Part shown: piece by piece, positions 37,219 to 46,194 of the stretch | How the letters are laid out: the number at the start of each line of letters is the position of its first letter | Position numbering within the stretch: the stretch's first letter is position 1 | Assembly: GCA_963714205.1 (NCBI GenBank) | Contig: CAVQNQ010000001.1 | Span: 1 to 64,000, forward strand | Direction: 5' to 3' | DNA length: 64,000 nt | From: CAVQNQ01 sp963714205 | GTDB lineage: Bacteria; Acidobacteriota; Terriglobia; Bryobacterales; Bryobacteraceae | Translations under genes and position numbers: made by a program | Notes under the pieces: model-generated | The model's database searches: none | What the model was told of the DNA's origin: nothing | What the model saw: only the letters and a program-made list of their open reading frames with translations

Positions 37219-38327
37219 GATTGATGCGCCCCATCCCACATGCCCGGGATGGCCTCCTGGCAGTAGGAACACCTGCCGTGGTTGAGATGAACGGCTCGCA
37301 CCGTGAACCCGGCGCGCTCCACCACCGCGCGGCGGCACTTCGGACAGTAAGTGCTCTCGGCGGGATGGCCGGGAATGTTGCCGATATAAACGTAGTGCAG
37401 ACCTTCGGCGTCCGCGATGGCCTTGGCGCGCTCCAGCGTCTCGACCGGCGTCGGCGGAAGGTCCTTCAGCAGGTACTCGGGATGAAACTGCGAAAAGTGC
37501 AGCGGAACGTCCGTCCCCAGCTCGGATTTCACCCAGCGCGCGAGGCCCTTGAATTCCGCCTCGGAATCGTTCAGGGTGGGGATCACCAGGTACACAATCT
37601 CGTTCCACTTCGCCAGCTTGCGCAGCGTGACAATCGTGTTGAGAACCGGCTTCAGCTCGCCGTTCACCACCTCTTTATAGAACTTTTCCGAGAAACTCTT
37701 GAGATCGACCTTAACCGCGTCCACGCGCCGGCACATCTGTTTGAGCGGCTCCTCCTGGATGTACCCGCCGGTGATGACCACGCTTTTCACCCCCGCCGCG
37801 CGCCCGGCATCGGCGGCGTCCAGCACGTATTCGCAGAACACCACCGGGTCGTTGTAAGTATAGGCGATGGAGAGGCAGCGGCCCTCGCGCGCCGCCTCGG
37901 CCAGCTTATCGGGAGGCAGATAAATATTGCGCACCTGCTCCGGGCGGACCTGTGAGATCTCCCAGTTCTGGCACATCTTGCAGTTCACATTGCAGCCCGC
38001 CGTGGCCACCGAGAAGGCCATGCTGCCGGGCGCGAAATGGAAGAGCGGCTTCTTTTCGATGGGGTCCACGTGGAGGCTGCAAATGCGCGAATGCACCAGC
38101 GAATAGTAAGTGCCGCCGCGGTTCTCGCGCACGCCGCAGTAGCCGCGCTCGTGGTCGTCGATGACGCACTCGCGCGGGCACAGCTTGCATTTGATCTTCT
38201 TGTACGGCAGCTTCTCGTAGAATTTGGCCTCCACGATGAAGCGCGTATCGCTTTCGGTTGCGCCCGCCGCGCCCGCCATTATGCAGGGGAGCGCCCCGGC
38301 TAAGAAAGTTCTGCGGTCGAGGGCCAT
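37215..38327 (-). CDS. AmmeMemoRadiSam radical SAM enzyme with Tat-type signal
   Basis: A 370-aa radical SAM protein. It starts MALDRRTFLAGALPCIMAG, a twin-arginine signal with a hydrophobic core, then KCKLCPRECVIDDHERGYCG, a four-Cys N-terminal site (C47, C50, C54, C64). The SAM-cluster motif is C112-N-V-N-C116-K-M-C119. Family-conserved FHFAPGSMAFSVATAGC and IAYTYNDPVVFCEYV follow, with a CPKC/CSYC pair near the C-terminus. It sits between the DUF362 and MEMO-AMMECR1 genes, overlapping the latter by four bases. Reaction unknown. Radical SAM chemistry outside the cytoplasm would be unusual, so the signal may be a relic or anchor. Confidence 0.9.
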   Translation of the reverse strand: MALDRRTFLAGALPCIMAGAAGATESDTRFIVEAKFYEKLPYKKIKCKLCPRECVIDDHERGYCGVRENRGGTYYSLVHSRICSLHVDPIEKKPLFHFAPGSMAFSVATAGCNVNCKMCQNWEISQVRPEQVRNIYLPPDKLAEAAREGRCLSIAYTYNDPVVFCEYVLDAADAGRAAGVKSVVITGGYIQEEPLKQMCRRVDAVKVDLKSFSEKFYKEVVNGELKPVLNTIVTLRKLAKWNEIVYLVIPTLNDSEAEFKGLARWVKSELGTDVPLHFSQFHPEYLLKDLPPTPVETLERAKAIADAEGLHYVYIGNIPGHPAESTYCPKCRRAVVERAGFTVRAVHLNHGRCSYCQEAIPGMWDGAHQS

Positions 38328-38331
38328 GGCG

Positions 38332-39288
38332 TCAAACCTCCACGACGTCGACGGACGCCGGATCGTTCGCGCCGATGCGGTGGTGCGCATCGGCCGCGCG
38401 CGCGATATACAGCGGCTCGCGCTTCATCTCGCCGAGCGGCTTCAGCCCCAGCTCGGCGCGCTTCCGCTCGATGATGCGCCAGCCCGTCGCATCCAGCGCC
38501 ACCGGGTCGCGCGAAACCAGCACGCCGCGATACGGCCACACCCACTGCGGCATGTAGGAGGGTCCGCCCTCATATTGCGGCGCCAGGGCGTCGCAGATGG
38601 CCAGCCGCACCTTCTGGCGAATCGGCGGAAGCATGTAGACATCGGCCACGTAAGGGTCGCCGCCATCCAGGTGGTATTTGTTGGGATTGTGAATCGCGCC
38701 GAAGAGATTCTTCAGCGCCATGGTCACGCCCACGATGCCATGGTCTTTCAGCACCGGAAGATTGATGACGGCGTCGCAGGTGCGCGTGAGGGTGTTGGAG
38801 AGCAGGCTGCCGACGCTGCCGAAGATGGCCAGCTCGGTTTCATAACCGGCTTCGTCATTGCCGATCGAGCGGATGCGGTCCTTACGTGCCGCGGTGCGAT
38901 GGCCGGCCTCCTCCAGGTCCGAGGTGAGGCGGTCCCAGATGACGATGTTGCGCGGCGGAATCCCGGCCTGCTGGAGCCGCTCGCATACGGCCTCCACCAG
39001 GGCGATGCTGGTGGAGCCTCCTTTGCCGGAGAGGCAGTTCACCTTCAAGCCGACTGTTTCCCCGGGGCGCACGATGGATTTCCAGGCTTCCAGCGGCGAA
39101 TCGCGATTGCAGGCGGCCGCCACGGCCCGATCGACGAGCGCCGCGAGGCGCGAGGCATCCGGAGGCGCGTCCGGATTGCGCGCGATCGCCACTCTGGATT
39201 TGCCCTGGGCATGGGCGCGGCCGGCGACAGCCCCGCCCAAGCAGGCGCGCAGGAGATTGCGGCGGCTGGTGCCGGTAATCGGGTCCAT
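38332..39288 (-). CDS. DUF362 protein, first gene of the AmmeMemoRadiSam cassette
   Basis: A 318-aa DUF362 protein. The ATG at 39288 gives MDPITGTSRRNLLRACLGG, a Tat-like signal ending near GRAHA. DUF362 markers: TVGLKVNCLSGKGGSTSIAL, DAVINLPVLKDHGIVGVTMA, YRGVLVSRDPVALDATG. It lacks iron-sulfur Cys motifs. Four bases separate it from the radical SAM gene, so they form an operon. It may deliver or accept a product of the cassette, but this is a guess. The other DUF362 protein (8798-9997) is only distantly similar. Confidence 0.82.
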   Translation of the reverse strand: MDPITGTSRRNLLRACLGGAVAGRAHAQGKSRVAIARNPDAPPDASRLAALVDRAVAAACNRDSPLEAWKSIVRPGETVGLKVNCLSGKGGSTSIALVEAVCERLQQAGIPPRNIVIWDRLTSDLEEAGHRTAARKDRIRSIGNDEAGYETELAIFGSVGSLLSNTLTRTCDAVINLPVLKDHGIVGVTMALKNLFGAIHNPNKYHLDGGDPYVADVYMLPPIRQKVRLAICDALAPQYEGGPSYMPQWVWPYRGVLVSRDPVALDATGWRIIERKRAELGLKPLGEMKREPLYIARAADAHHRIGANDPASVDVVEV

Positions 39289-39389
39289 GCAAAGCTCCCC
39301 GCCCTCCGCCGGGCGTTTCGGTAATTCCGATTCCTTTATAGCATGGGGAGCGCTGCCCCAGCGCTCCGTTTTGGCGGGCAACTCCTGGG

Positions 39390-39400
39390 TACAATAGGAG
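39390..39400 (+). promoter_or_regulatory. TACAAT box merging with an AGGAG ribosome site before larC
   Basis: TACAAT (39390-39395) is directly followed by AGGAG and, three bases later, the GTG start at 39404. If TACAAT is the -10 box, transcription would start at or near the GTG and the AGGAG would not be in the mRNA. Otherwise the AGGAG is the ribosome site and the promoter lies further up. Confidence 0.35.
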
Positions 39401-39403
39401 ATT

Positions 39404-40564
39404 GTGCCACTGACTTGTTATCTTGATGCGTTCTCCGGGATCAGCGGAGATATGCTGGTGGGCGCGCTAGCCCACGCGGGCGCGGATCAGACCGCCATCG
39501 TCGATGCCATCGCTTCACTGGAAACGGGCGCCACCGTTTCCTTCGAAAAGGTCAAACGCTGCGGTATCGGCGCCACCAAGTACCACGTGGCGATCGAGCA
39601 CAGCCACGCGCACCGGCATCTCTCGCACATCGTGAAGATGATCGAACAGGCCGCGATATCCCCGCGCGCCAAGCGCGATGCCGTCGCGGTCTTCCGCCGG
39701 CTGGGCGAGGCCGAGGCCGAAGTGCACCAGGTCGCCATAGAAAAGGTGCATTTTCACGAAGTGGGCGCGGCCGATTCCATCGCCGACATCGTCGGCGCGT
39801 GCGTCGCCTTCGACCTGCTGGGCGTCGAGAGCATCGTGTGCTCGCCGTTGAACGTGGGGAGCGGGACGGTAAAGACGGAGCATGGCATGCTGCCGGTGCC
39901 CGCGCCGGCCACCGCGCTGCTGCTCGCGAATGCGCCGGTTTACGCGCGCGGCCCGGCGGTGGAGTTGACCACGCCGACGGGCGCGGCCGTGGCCGTCACC
40001 TTGGCGCAATCCTTCGGCGTGCTGCCGCCCATGAAAGTGAGCGGCGTCGGATACGGCGCGGGCGGACACGATTTCACCGAGCAGCCCAACGTGCTGCGGG
40101 TGATTCTCGGCGAGCCTACCGGCGCCAGCGAGGCGCTCACGGTCTCGGTGATCGAATCGAACATCGACGATTCGAATCCCCAGGTGCTGGCCTATGCCAC
40201 CGAGCGGCTGCTGGAATTCGGCGCGCTGGACGTGCTCCTGCACCCGGTAATGATGAAGAAGGGCCGGCCCGGCACGCTTTTGCAGGTGGTGGCCAAGCCC
40301 GAGAACCGCGAGGCGCTGGCGCAGCTCATCTTCTCGGAAACCTCCGCCCTGGGGCTGCGCATTTACACCGCCGAGCGGCGTGTGCAGGCGCGCACCTGGA
40401 CCGAGGTCGAGACCACCTACGGCAAGGTGCGGATGAAGGTTTCGGGCGAAGGCTCCTATGCGCCGGAATATGAGGACTGCCGCAAGCTGGCGGTCGAATC
40501 CGGCGTCGCGTTGCGGCAGATCATCGCGGAAGCGAACCACGCGTACTTGAACCGATCCAGATGA
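39404..40564 (+). CDS. larC: LarC, nickel-insertion protein for the nickel pincer cofactor
   Basis: A 386-aa protein of the LarC/DUF111 family, a CTP-dependent cyclometallase that inserts nickel into the pyridinium pincer cofactor of lactate racemase. The N-terminal part has YLDAFSGISGDMLVGAL and VHFHEVGAADSIADIVGA. The C-terminal domain begins near VSVIESNIDDSNPQVL. It starts from GTG. The partner genes larB, larE and larA are not in the window. It is divergent from the AmmeMemoRadiSam cassette and overlaps the metG start by four bases. Confidence 0.93.
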   Translation: MPLTCYLDAFSGISGDMLVGALAHAGADQTAIVDAIASLETGATVSFEKVKRCGIGATKYHVAIEHSHAHRHLSHIVKMIEQAAISPRAKRDAVAVFRRLGEAEAEVHQVAIEKVHFHEVGAADSIADIVGACVAFDLLGVESIVCSPLNVGSGTVKTEHGMLPVPAPATALLLANAPVYARGPAVELTTPTGAAVAVTLAQSFGVLPPMKVSGVGYGAGGHDFTEQPNVLRVILGEPTGASEALTVSVIESNIDDSNPQVLAYATERLLEFGALDVLLHPVMMKKGRPGTLLQVVAKPENREALAQLIFSETSALGLRIYTAERRVQARTWTEVETTYGKVRMKVSGEGSYAPEYEDCRKLAVESGVALRQIIAEANHAYLNRSR

Positions 40565-42491
40565 AATACTACCTGACTACGCCGCTCTACTATGTGAATG
40601 CGGCTCCGCACATCGGCCATACCTACACCACCATGGCCGCCGAAACCATCGCGCGCTTCAAACGCATGCAGGGCTACGACGCGGTGATGTTCACCGGCAC
40701 AGACGAGCACGGCCAGAAGGTGGAACGCGCCGCGCAGGCCGCCGGCAAAACGCCACAAGCCTTCGCCGACACCATCTCGGAGGAATTTCGCAAGCAGTGG
40801 AAGAAGCTCAACATCCGGGTGGACAGCACCATACGCACCACCGACCCGCGCCATCACAAAGTGGTGCAGTGGCTCTTCGAGCGCTGCCTCGCGAACGGCT
40901 ACATCTATAAGGGCAGTTATACCGGCCAATACTGCGTCTACGACGAGCTGTACGTGAATGAAGCCAAGCCCGGCGATCCCTGCCCGGAGTGCGGGCGGCC
41001 CACCGAGACGGTGACCGAGGAGAATTATTTCTTCAAGCTCTCGGCCTTCACCGAGAAACTCCTCGAGCTTTACGAAAAGCAGCCCGATTTCATCCAGCCG
41101 GAGACGCGGCGCAACGAGGTGATCTCGTTCGTGCGCAACGGCCTCAACGATCTTTCCATCAGCCGCACGACGCTCAAGTGGGGCATTCCGCTGCCGGTCG
41201 AGGGCAAGCACGTCTTCTACGTCTGGTTCGACGCGCTGATCGGCTACATGAGCGCGGCGAAAGGAGAAGACGGCAAAGATCTCTGGCCGGCCGATCTGCA
41301 CCTGATCGGCAAGGAGATCGTGCGCTTCCACGCGGTTTTTTGGCCGGCCTTCTGATGGCCGGCGGCATCGCGCTGCCGAAGCGCATCTTCGCGCACGGCT
41401 GGCTGCTGTTCGAGAACGACAAGATGAGCAAGTCGCGCGGCAACATCGTGCGCGCGGAACCCATTCGCGAGGTCATGGGCGCGGACGCGCTGCGCTACTT
41501 CCTGCTGCGCGAAATCGTCTTCGGGCAGGACGGCAGCTTCAGCTACGACGCGCTCATCAACCGCTATAACTCGGACCTCGCCAACGGCCTCGGCAACCTG
41601 GCCAGCCGCACCCTGACGATGATCCACCAGTATCGCGGCGGCGCCGTTCCCGAGGGTTCGCAGCCGGAGATCGCGGCTCTGGCGGGCGAAACCATCAAGA
41701 GCGTCGAGGCGGCTTTCGACCGCTTCGAGTTCTCCAAAGGACTCGAGGGCGTCTGGGGGTTGATCTCGGAGGTGGATCACTTCATCGTGAAGCAGGCGCC
41801 CTGGAAACTGGCGCGCCAGTCAGGGGAGGCCGCCGCGGCTCAGTTGAGCGCCACGCTGTACACGGCCGCCGAGGCGCTGCGCATCGCGACCGCGCTGCTG
41901 GCCCCGGTGCTGCCCCAATCGGCTCCCAAGATTTGGGCGCAGCTCGGCATGGCGGAGCCGCTCGAATCGGTGCGGTTTGCCACGCTCGCATGGGGCGGGC
42001 TGCCGGCGGGCCAGAAGATCGGCGAGATCGCGGCGGTCTTTCCGCGCATCGAAGTCAAGCCGGCGGTGGAACGCATGCGGGAACTCGAAGCGCGCGTGAC
42101 CGAAGAGCAGGCGGCGTTGCTGGGGAAGAAAACCGAAGCGCCCGCGGCGGCCGAAGGAGAACCCAAGATACCCATCGAGGATTTCTCCAAGGTCGATCTG
42201 CGCGTCGGCCTGGTGCTTTCGGCCGAGCGGGTGAAGGGCGCCGACAAGCTGATGCACATGAAGGTGGATATCGGCGAGCCGCAGCCGCGCACCATCGTGG
42301 CGGGCATCGCCGAAGCCTATGCGCCGGAGGACCTGGTCAATCGCAAAGTGGTTATAGTTGCCAATTTGCAGCCGCGCAAGCTGCGCGGCATCGAATCGAA
42401 CGGCATGATCGTAGCGGCTTCGGTGGAAGGGGGAAGACCCGTGCTGGCCGGTTTCCATGAGGATGTCCCGGCCGGAGCCCGCCTCAAGTGA
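40561..42491 (+). CDS. metG: Methionyl-tRNA synthetase, one-base indel mid-gene
   Basis: About 643 residues, charging tRNA-Met. The N-terminal Rossmann domain has HIGHTYTT (the HIGH motif), a zinc finger with CPECGRPTETV and WFDALIGYMSA. The frame stops at 41353-41355 just after HAVFWPAF; adding one C after 41352 makes TTC CTG and continues LMAGGIALP and KMSKSRGN in the other frame. The C-terminal domain (from about residue 530) is the tRNA-binding OB fold (IEDFSKVDLRVGLV). An essential gene is unlikely to be a true pseudogene, so I read this as a sequence error. Confidence 0.93.
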
Positions 42492-43289
42492 GGCTGGTGG
42501 ATTCGCACGTCCACCTGGACGATCCCAAATTCGATCCCGACCGCGACGAGGTGGTGGAACGCGCCAGAGCGGCGGGCGTGGAGCGCATGCTGGCCATAGG
42601 CACCGGCGGCGGACCGCCCGATCTGGAAGCGGGCGTGCGGCTGGCCGGGCAGTATCCATTCCTCTACGCCACCGTAGGTGTGCATCCGCACGACGCCGCC
42701 AAGGCCACCGAGGATAGCTTCGTCCGCCTGCGCGAGCTCGCCGGCCATCCCAAGGTGGCCGCCATCGGCGAAATCGGTCTGGATTACCACTACGATTTCT
42801 CGCCGCGCCCGGTGCAGCGGGAGGTTTTCGAGCGTCAACTGGAGATAGCCGCCCAGGCCCGTCAGGCCCGTGGTGATTCACACGCGCGAAGCCTGGGAAG
42901 ACACGCTGGCGCTGCTCGATGGCGCCGGGGCCACGCGCGTCTCCGGAATCCTGCACTGCTTTACAGGGGACGAGCGGCAGGCTCGCGAGGCCCTCGATCG
43001 CGGTTTTTATTTGGCCTTCGGCGGCGTGCTGACGTTCCCCAAGGCGGATGCGGTGCGGCAGGCGGCGCGCATCGCTCCCGAGGAGCGGCTGCTGGTGGAG
43101 ACGGATTGCCCGTACCTGGCGCCCGTGCCGCACCGGGGCAAACGCAACGAGCCGGCCTTCGTGGTGGAGGTGATCCGGCGCCTGGCGGAGGTCCGCGGCC
43201 GTACCGCCGAGGAGATGGCGGAAGTCACCACGCGCAATTTCGAACAAGTCTGTTTGCCGCGCGGGTCCGGTAACGGGTACACTGGATAA
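42488..43289 (+). CDS. tatD: TatD family hydrolase, one-base indel mid-gene
   Basis: About 266 residues. It starts from GTG overlapping the metG stop, MRLVDSHVHLDDPKF carrying the HxH metal motif, then ATVGVHPHDA, GEIGLDYHYD. The conserved VVIHTREAWEDT segment is in another frame; the break is near 42864, best fitted by one extra G. The end has GILHCFTGD, FGGVLTFPKA and VETDCPYLAP. TatD enzymes are metal-dependent DNases/deacylases in DNA and RNA quality control. Confidence 0.9.
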
Positions 43290-43295
43290 CTTGCG

Positions 43296-44312
43296 ATGAA
43301 TCTGGGCAAGGTGGGGCAGGCCCTCACGGGCCGCGAAATTTTCGACCTCATCCAGGATGAGCTGGACGAGGTCGAAAAGAAGATCACCGGCGAATCCGTT
43401 GCGTCCGTGGACGCGGTCACTGCCATTGGGCAGTACCTGCAAGCGAGCGGCGGGAAACGGCTGCGCCCGGCGCTGCTCCTGCTCTCCGCCAAGCTGGCCG
43501 CCGGGGGCAACGGGCAGCCGGCGGGGCGCCAGGCCATCCATTTGGGCGCGGTCGTGGAGATGATCCACACGGCCACGCTGGTGCACGACGACGTGATCGA
43601 CGCCGCTCAGACGCGCCGCGGCCGCCCCTCAACCAATGCCCGATGGGGCAATCACACCTGCGTGCTGGCGGGCGACTGGCTCTATATGCAGGCATTCCAG
43701 ATCGCCCTGCGCGAGCGCAACTTCCAGATCCTGGACCTGCTCATCGGCCTCACGCAGATCATGGTGGAGGGTGAGCTGCTGCAACTGGAGCGCATCGGCC
43801 GCATCGATGTCAGCGAGGCCGATTGCATGGAGCTGGTGGACCGCAAGACCGCCCGCCTGTTCTCGGTTTGCGCGCGGCTGGGGGCCTTGTGCGGGCACGG
43901 CGGCGAGCGTTTCGAGGCCAGTCTGGGCGAGTACGCCTGGAACCTGGGAATGGCCTTCCAGCTCGTGGACGACGTACTGGATTTTACCGCCCGCGAGAAG
44001 ATCCTGGGAAAGCCCGTGGGCGGCGATTTGCGGGAGGGCAAGGTGACGCTGCCGCTGGTCTACGCGCTGGAGCGCGCCACTCCCGCGGAGCGCAAGCTGG
44101 TGGACACCATCCTGCGCGAGCGGAGCTACGACGAAGTTCCCTTCGGGCGCATCGTGGTGCTGCTGGAGAAATACCACGGCATCCAGCGCCTGAAAGAACG
44201 CGCGCAGGCCTTCACCGACAAGGCCCGCCGGATCGTCGGCGAGTTTCCCGATTCGGCGTACCAGAAAGCGCTCCTGGCGGTAACGGACCTGGTGACCGAG
44301 CGGGACCACTAG
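43296..44312 (+). CDS. Polyprenyl diphosphate synthase
   Basis: A 338-aa trans-prenyltransferase building the long isoprenoid tail of quinones. The first aspartate-rich motif is LVHDDVIDAAQTRRG with the second QLVDDVLDFTA, both intact. GGKRLRPALLLL is the substrate-binding region. Length suits octaprenyl or heptaprenyl synthase; chain length cannot be deduced. It starts seven bases after tatD, so all four genes from larC could be one transcript. Confidence 0.93.
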   Translation: MNLGKVGQALTGREIFDLIQDELDEVEKKITGESVASVDAVTAIGQYLQASGGKRLRPALLLLSAKLAAGGNGQPAGRQAIHLGAVVEMIHTATLVHDDVIDAAQTRRGRPSTNARWGNHTCVLAGDWLYMQAFQIALRERNFQILDLLIGLTQIMVEGELLQLERIGRIDVSEADCMELVDRKTARLFSVCARLGALCGHGGERFEASLGEYAWNLGMAFQLVDDVLDFTAREKILGKPVGGDLREGKVTLPLVYALERATPAERKLVDTILRERSYDEVPFGRIVVLLEKYHGIQRLKERAQAFTDKARRIVGEFPDSAYQKALLAVTDLVTERDH

Positions 44313-44329
44313 GCCGCCAGGCCGGCGAA

Positions 44330-44358
44330 TTGCCACTCGCTATTCTAAGGCCTACAAT
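44330..44358 (+). promoter_or_regulatory. Sigma-70 promoter with near-leaderless start, cupin-like copy 2
   Basis: TTGCCA (44330-44335) and TACAAT (44353-44358) are separated by exactly 17 bp. The ATG at 44365 begins six bases after the -10 box, so transcription would start at or just next to the start codon. Confidence 0.6.
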
Positions 44359-44364
44359 GTCTTA

Positions 44365-45219
44365 ATGCGATTTGTTGGATTGCACACGAAATGGGTGTTC
44401 ATGCTTAGCCTCCCGCTTGTTTTTGCAGGGGCTCAACTGGCCGGTCAAAGCTCAAACTCAGCACGCCAAAAAGCGCAGTGGTTTGCCGGACCAGGGGCGC
44501 CAGTGCCGGGAGTCCGGGGCTTCACCGTTCTCTTCGAGAATGACCAACTGGTTGTCGACCCGCCGCAGCCCTGGCCTGGCGCCGGAGACCCCGCCACCGA
44601 CCTTCCCACGGTCTGCGCGACCTTGCCTCCACAAGACAGGGCAAGGTGCGGCGAGGCCGGTCACAATTGGCACAACCACAAGCTGAATCGCGTGATGATC
44701 TACTTCCGCACCGGCGGAGAGAGGATCACCTACCTGGATGGCACCGTGGTGGACTTGAAGTGGGATCCCGGCACGGTCGTATGGGACGAGGCGAACGGAT
44801 TTCACTACTCGGGACCCTTACCCACTCCCAGGGTCGATCCACGGCCCAACGGCCCCACGGGTGTGATCGTCGCAATCAAGAAGCCGGGATATCCGGGCAG
44901 GGTGGTGGGCACGGCCCTCGACCCGTTGCGGGTGGCTCCCCAGAACTTCACGTTGGTATTCGAGAACAGCCAGGTTCGGGTTCTCCGCTTGAAGCTGGGT
45001 CCCAAGCAGAGCGTGCCGATGCACGAGTACACGCTCAACCACATGGTCGTCTGCATGACGGATCTGGATGCCCGCATGACCTCGCCCGAAGGAGAGGCCG
45101 AGGCTGCGCGGCACAAGCTGGGGGATTTCAGTTGGAGCGGCCCCTCCCAACAAAAGATAGAGAACCTGAGCGACCAGCCGCTCGAAACTGTGATCCTGGA
45201 ACTGAAGACTATTTACTGA
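44365..45219 (+). CDS. Secreted cupin-like protein, copy 2
   Basis: A 284-aa protein, paralogue of the gene at 6775-7569. Signal peptide MLSLPLVFAGAQLAGQ region, then FENDQLVVDPP, NWHNHKLNRVMIYF and the C-terminal VFENSQVRVLRLKLGPKQS with MHEYTLNHMVVCMTD. It has about 20 extra residues after the signal. Both genes end in an almost identical stretch (SGPSQQKIENLSDQPLETVI here). Function unknown; the family looks specific to this lineage. It starts about 50 bases after the prenyl synthase with its own promoter. Confidence 0.8.
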   Translation: MRFVGLHTKWVFMLSLPLVFAGAQLAGQSSNSARQKAQWFAGPGAPVPGVRGFTVLFENDQLVVDPPQPWPGAGDPATDLPTVCATLPPQDRARCGEAGHNWHNHKLNRVMIYFRTGGERITYLDGTVVDLKWDPGTVVWDEANGFHYSGPLPTPRVDPRPNGPTGVIVAIKKPGYPGRVVGTALDPLRVAPQNFTLVFENSQVRVLRLKLGPKQSVPMHEYTLNHMVVCMTDLDARMTSPEGEAEAARHKLGDFSWSGPSQQKIENLSDQPLETVILELKTIY

Positions 45220-45264
45220 TCCTGGGGGCATCTGGACGCTCCCCTGGCGTTACACTAAACGCTG

Positions 45265-46194
45265 ATGAACCACCGGCCGCGCATCGTTGTGGTGGGGAGC
45301 GCCAATGTCGATTTGACCACCTTCACCAGCCAATTCCCCCGGCCCGGCGAAACGATCTTCGCGCCCGAGTTCCGCCTCGGATTCGGCGGCAAGGGCGCCA
45401 ACCAGGCGGTGGCCGCCTGCCGCTGCGGCGCTGAGGTGGCCATGGTAGCGCGCGTGGGCGACGACCTGTTCGGCCCGGCTTACATCCGGAATCTCGAATC
45501 CTGCGGCATCGATGCCGGCCGCGTGCTCGTCACGCCCGGCGTGTCCACGGGCGTGGCCCCCATCTTCGTCGACGGCGCCGGCCAGAACCGTATCCTGGTG
45601 GTGAAGGGCGCCAACGACCGCCTCCTGCCGGCCGATGTGGATGCCGCCGCGGATCTGCTGCTCGGCGCGGCTTGCATTGTGCTGCAACTCGAGATCCCTC
45701 TCGAAACGGTCTACCACGCGTTGCGTTTCGCGCGCGCCCACGGCATCCCCAGCATCTTGAATCCCGCTCCGGCCCAGCCCCTGGATCTCGGCGAAGTGGG
45801 CCACGCCGATTACGTCATCCCCAACGAAACCGAGGCCGAGGCGCTCGCGGGCCTGCCGGTGCGCAACGTCGAAGAGGCGCGGGTTGCCGCGGCACACCTG
45901 CTCGCCGGCGGCGTGCGCCGGGTCATCGTGACCCTGGGCGCCCAGGGCGCGTTGCTGGCGGGACCCGAGGGCGCGCGCCACGTGCCGCCGGTCGCCGTCC
46001 AGCCCGTGGATACCACGGGCGCTGGCGACGCTTTCATCGGCAGCTTCGCCTGCTCGCTGGCCGCCGGGTGCGGTGAAGCCGAGGCCATCGCGCGAGCCAG
46101 TCTGTACGCGGCGCTCTCCACGCTGGCGTGCGGCACCCAGAGCTCGTTCGTCGCGCGGGAGCGCTTCGAGGCCGAATGGCGTGCGCGAAGATGA
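45265..46194 (+). CDS. rbsK: Ribokinase (PfkB family)
   Basis: A 309-aa sugar kinase. PfkB markers: VVVGSANVDLTTFTSQFPRPG, the substrate-site GGKGANQAVAA, ILNPAPAQPL, and the catalytic DTTGAGDAFIG with Asp. The GGKGAN and anion-hole motifs favour ribokinase over fructokinase, but the exact sugar is not certain. Its stop overlaps the start of the next gene (ATGA), so it leads an operon with the PHPLFD-repeat and sulfotransferase-like genes. A TACACT box lies eight bases before the ATG. Confidence 0.9.
   Translation: MNHRPRIVVVGSANVDLTTFTSQFPRPGETIFAPEFRLGFGGKGANQAVAACRCGAEVAMVARVGDDLFGPAYIRNLESCGIDAGRVLVTPGVSTGVAPIFVDGAGQNRILVVKGANDRLLPADVDAAADLLLGAACIVLQLEIPLETVYHALRFARAHGIPSILNPAPAQPLDLGEVGHADYVIPNETEAEALAGLPVRNVEEARVAAAHLLAGGVRRVIVTLGAQGALLAGPEGARHVPPVAVQPVDTTGAGDAFIGSFACSLAAGCGEAEAIARASLYAALSTLACGTQSSFVARERFEAEWRARR

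Noticed and set aside
41820..43586. A 588-codon frame on the minus strand
   Set aside because: Antisense to metG, tatD and the prenyl synthase; a shadow.
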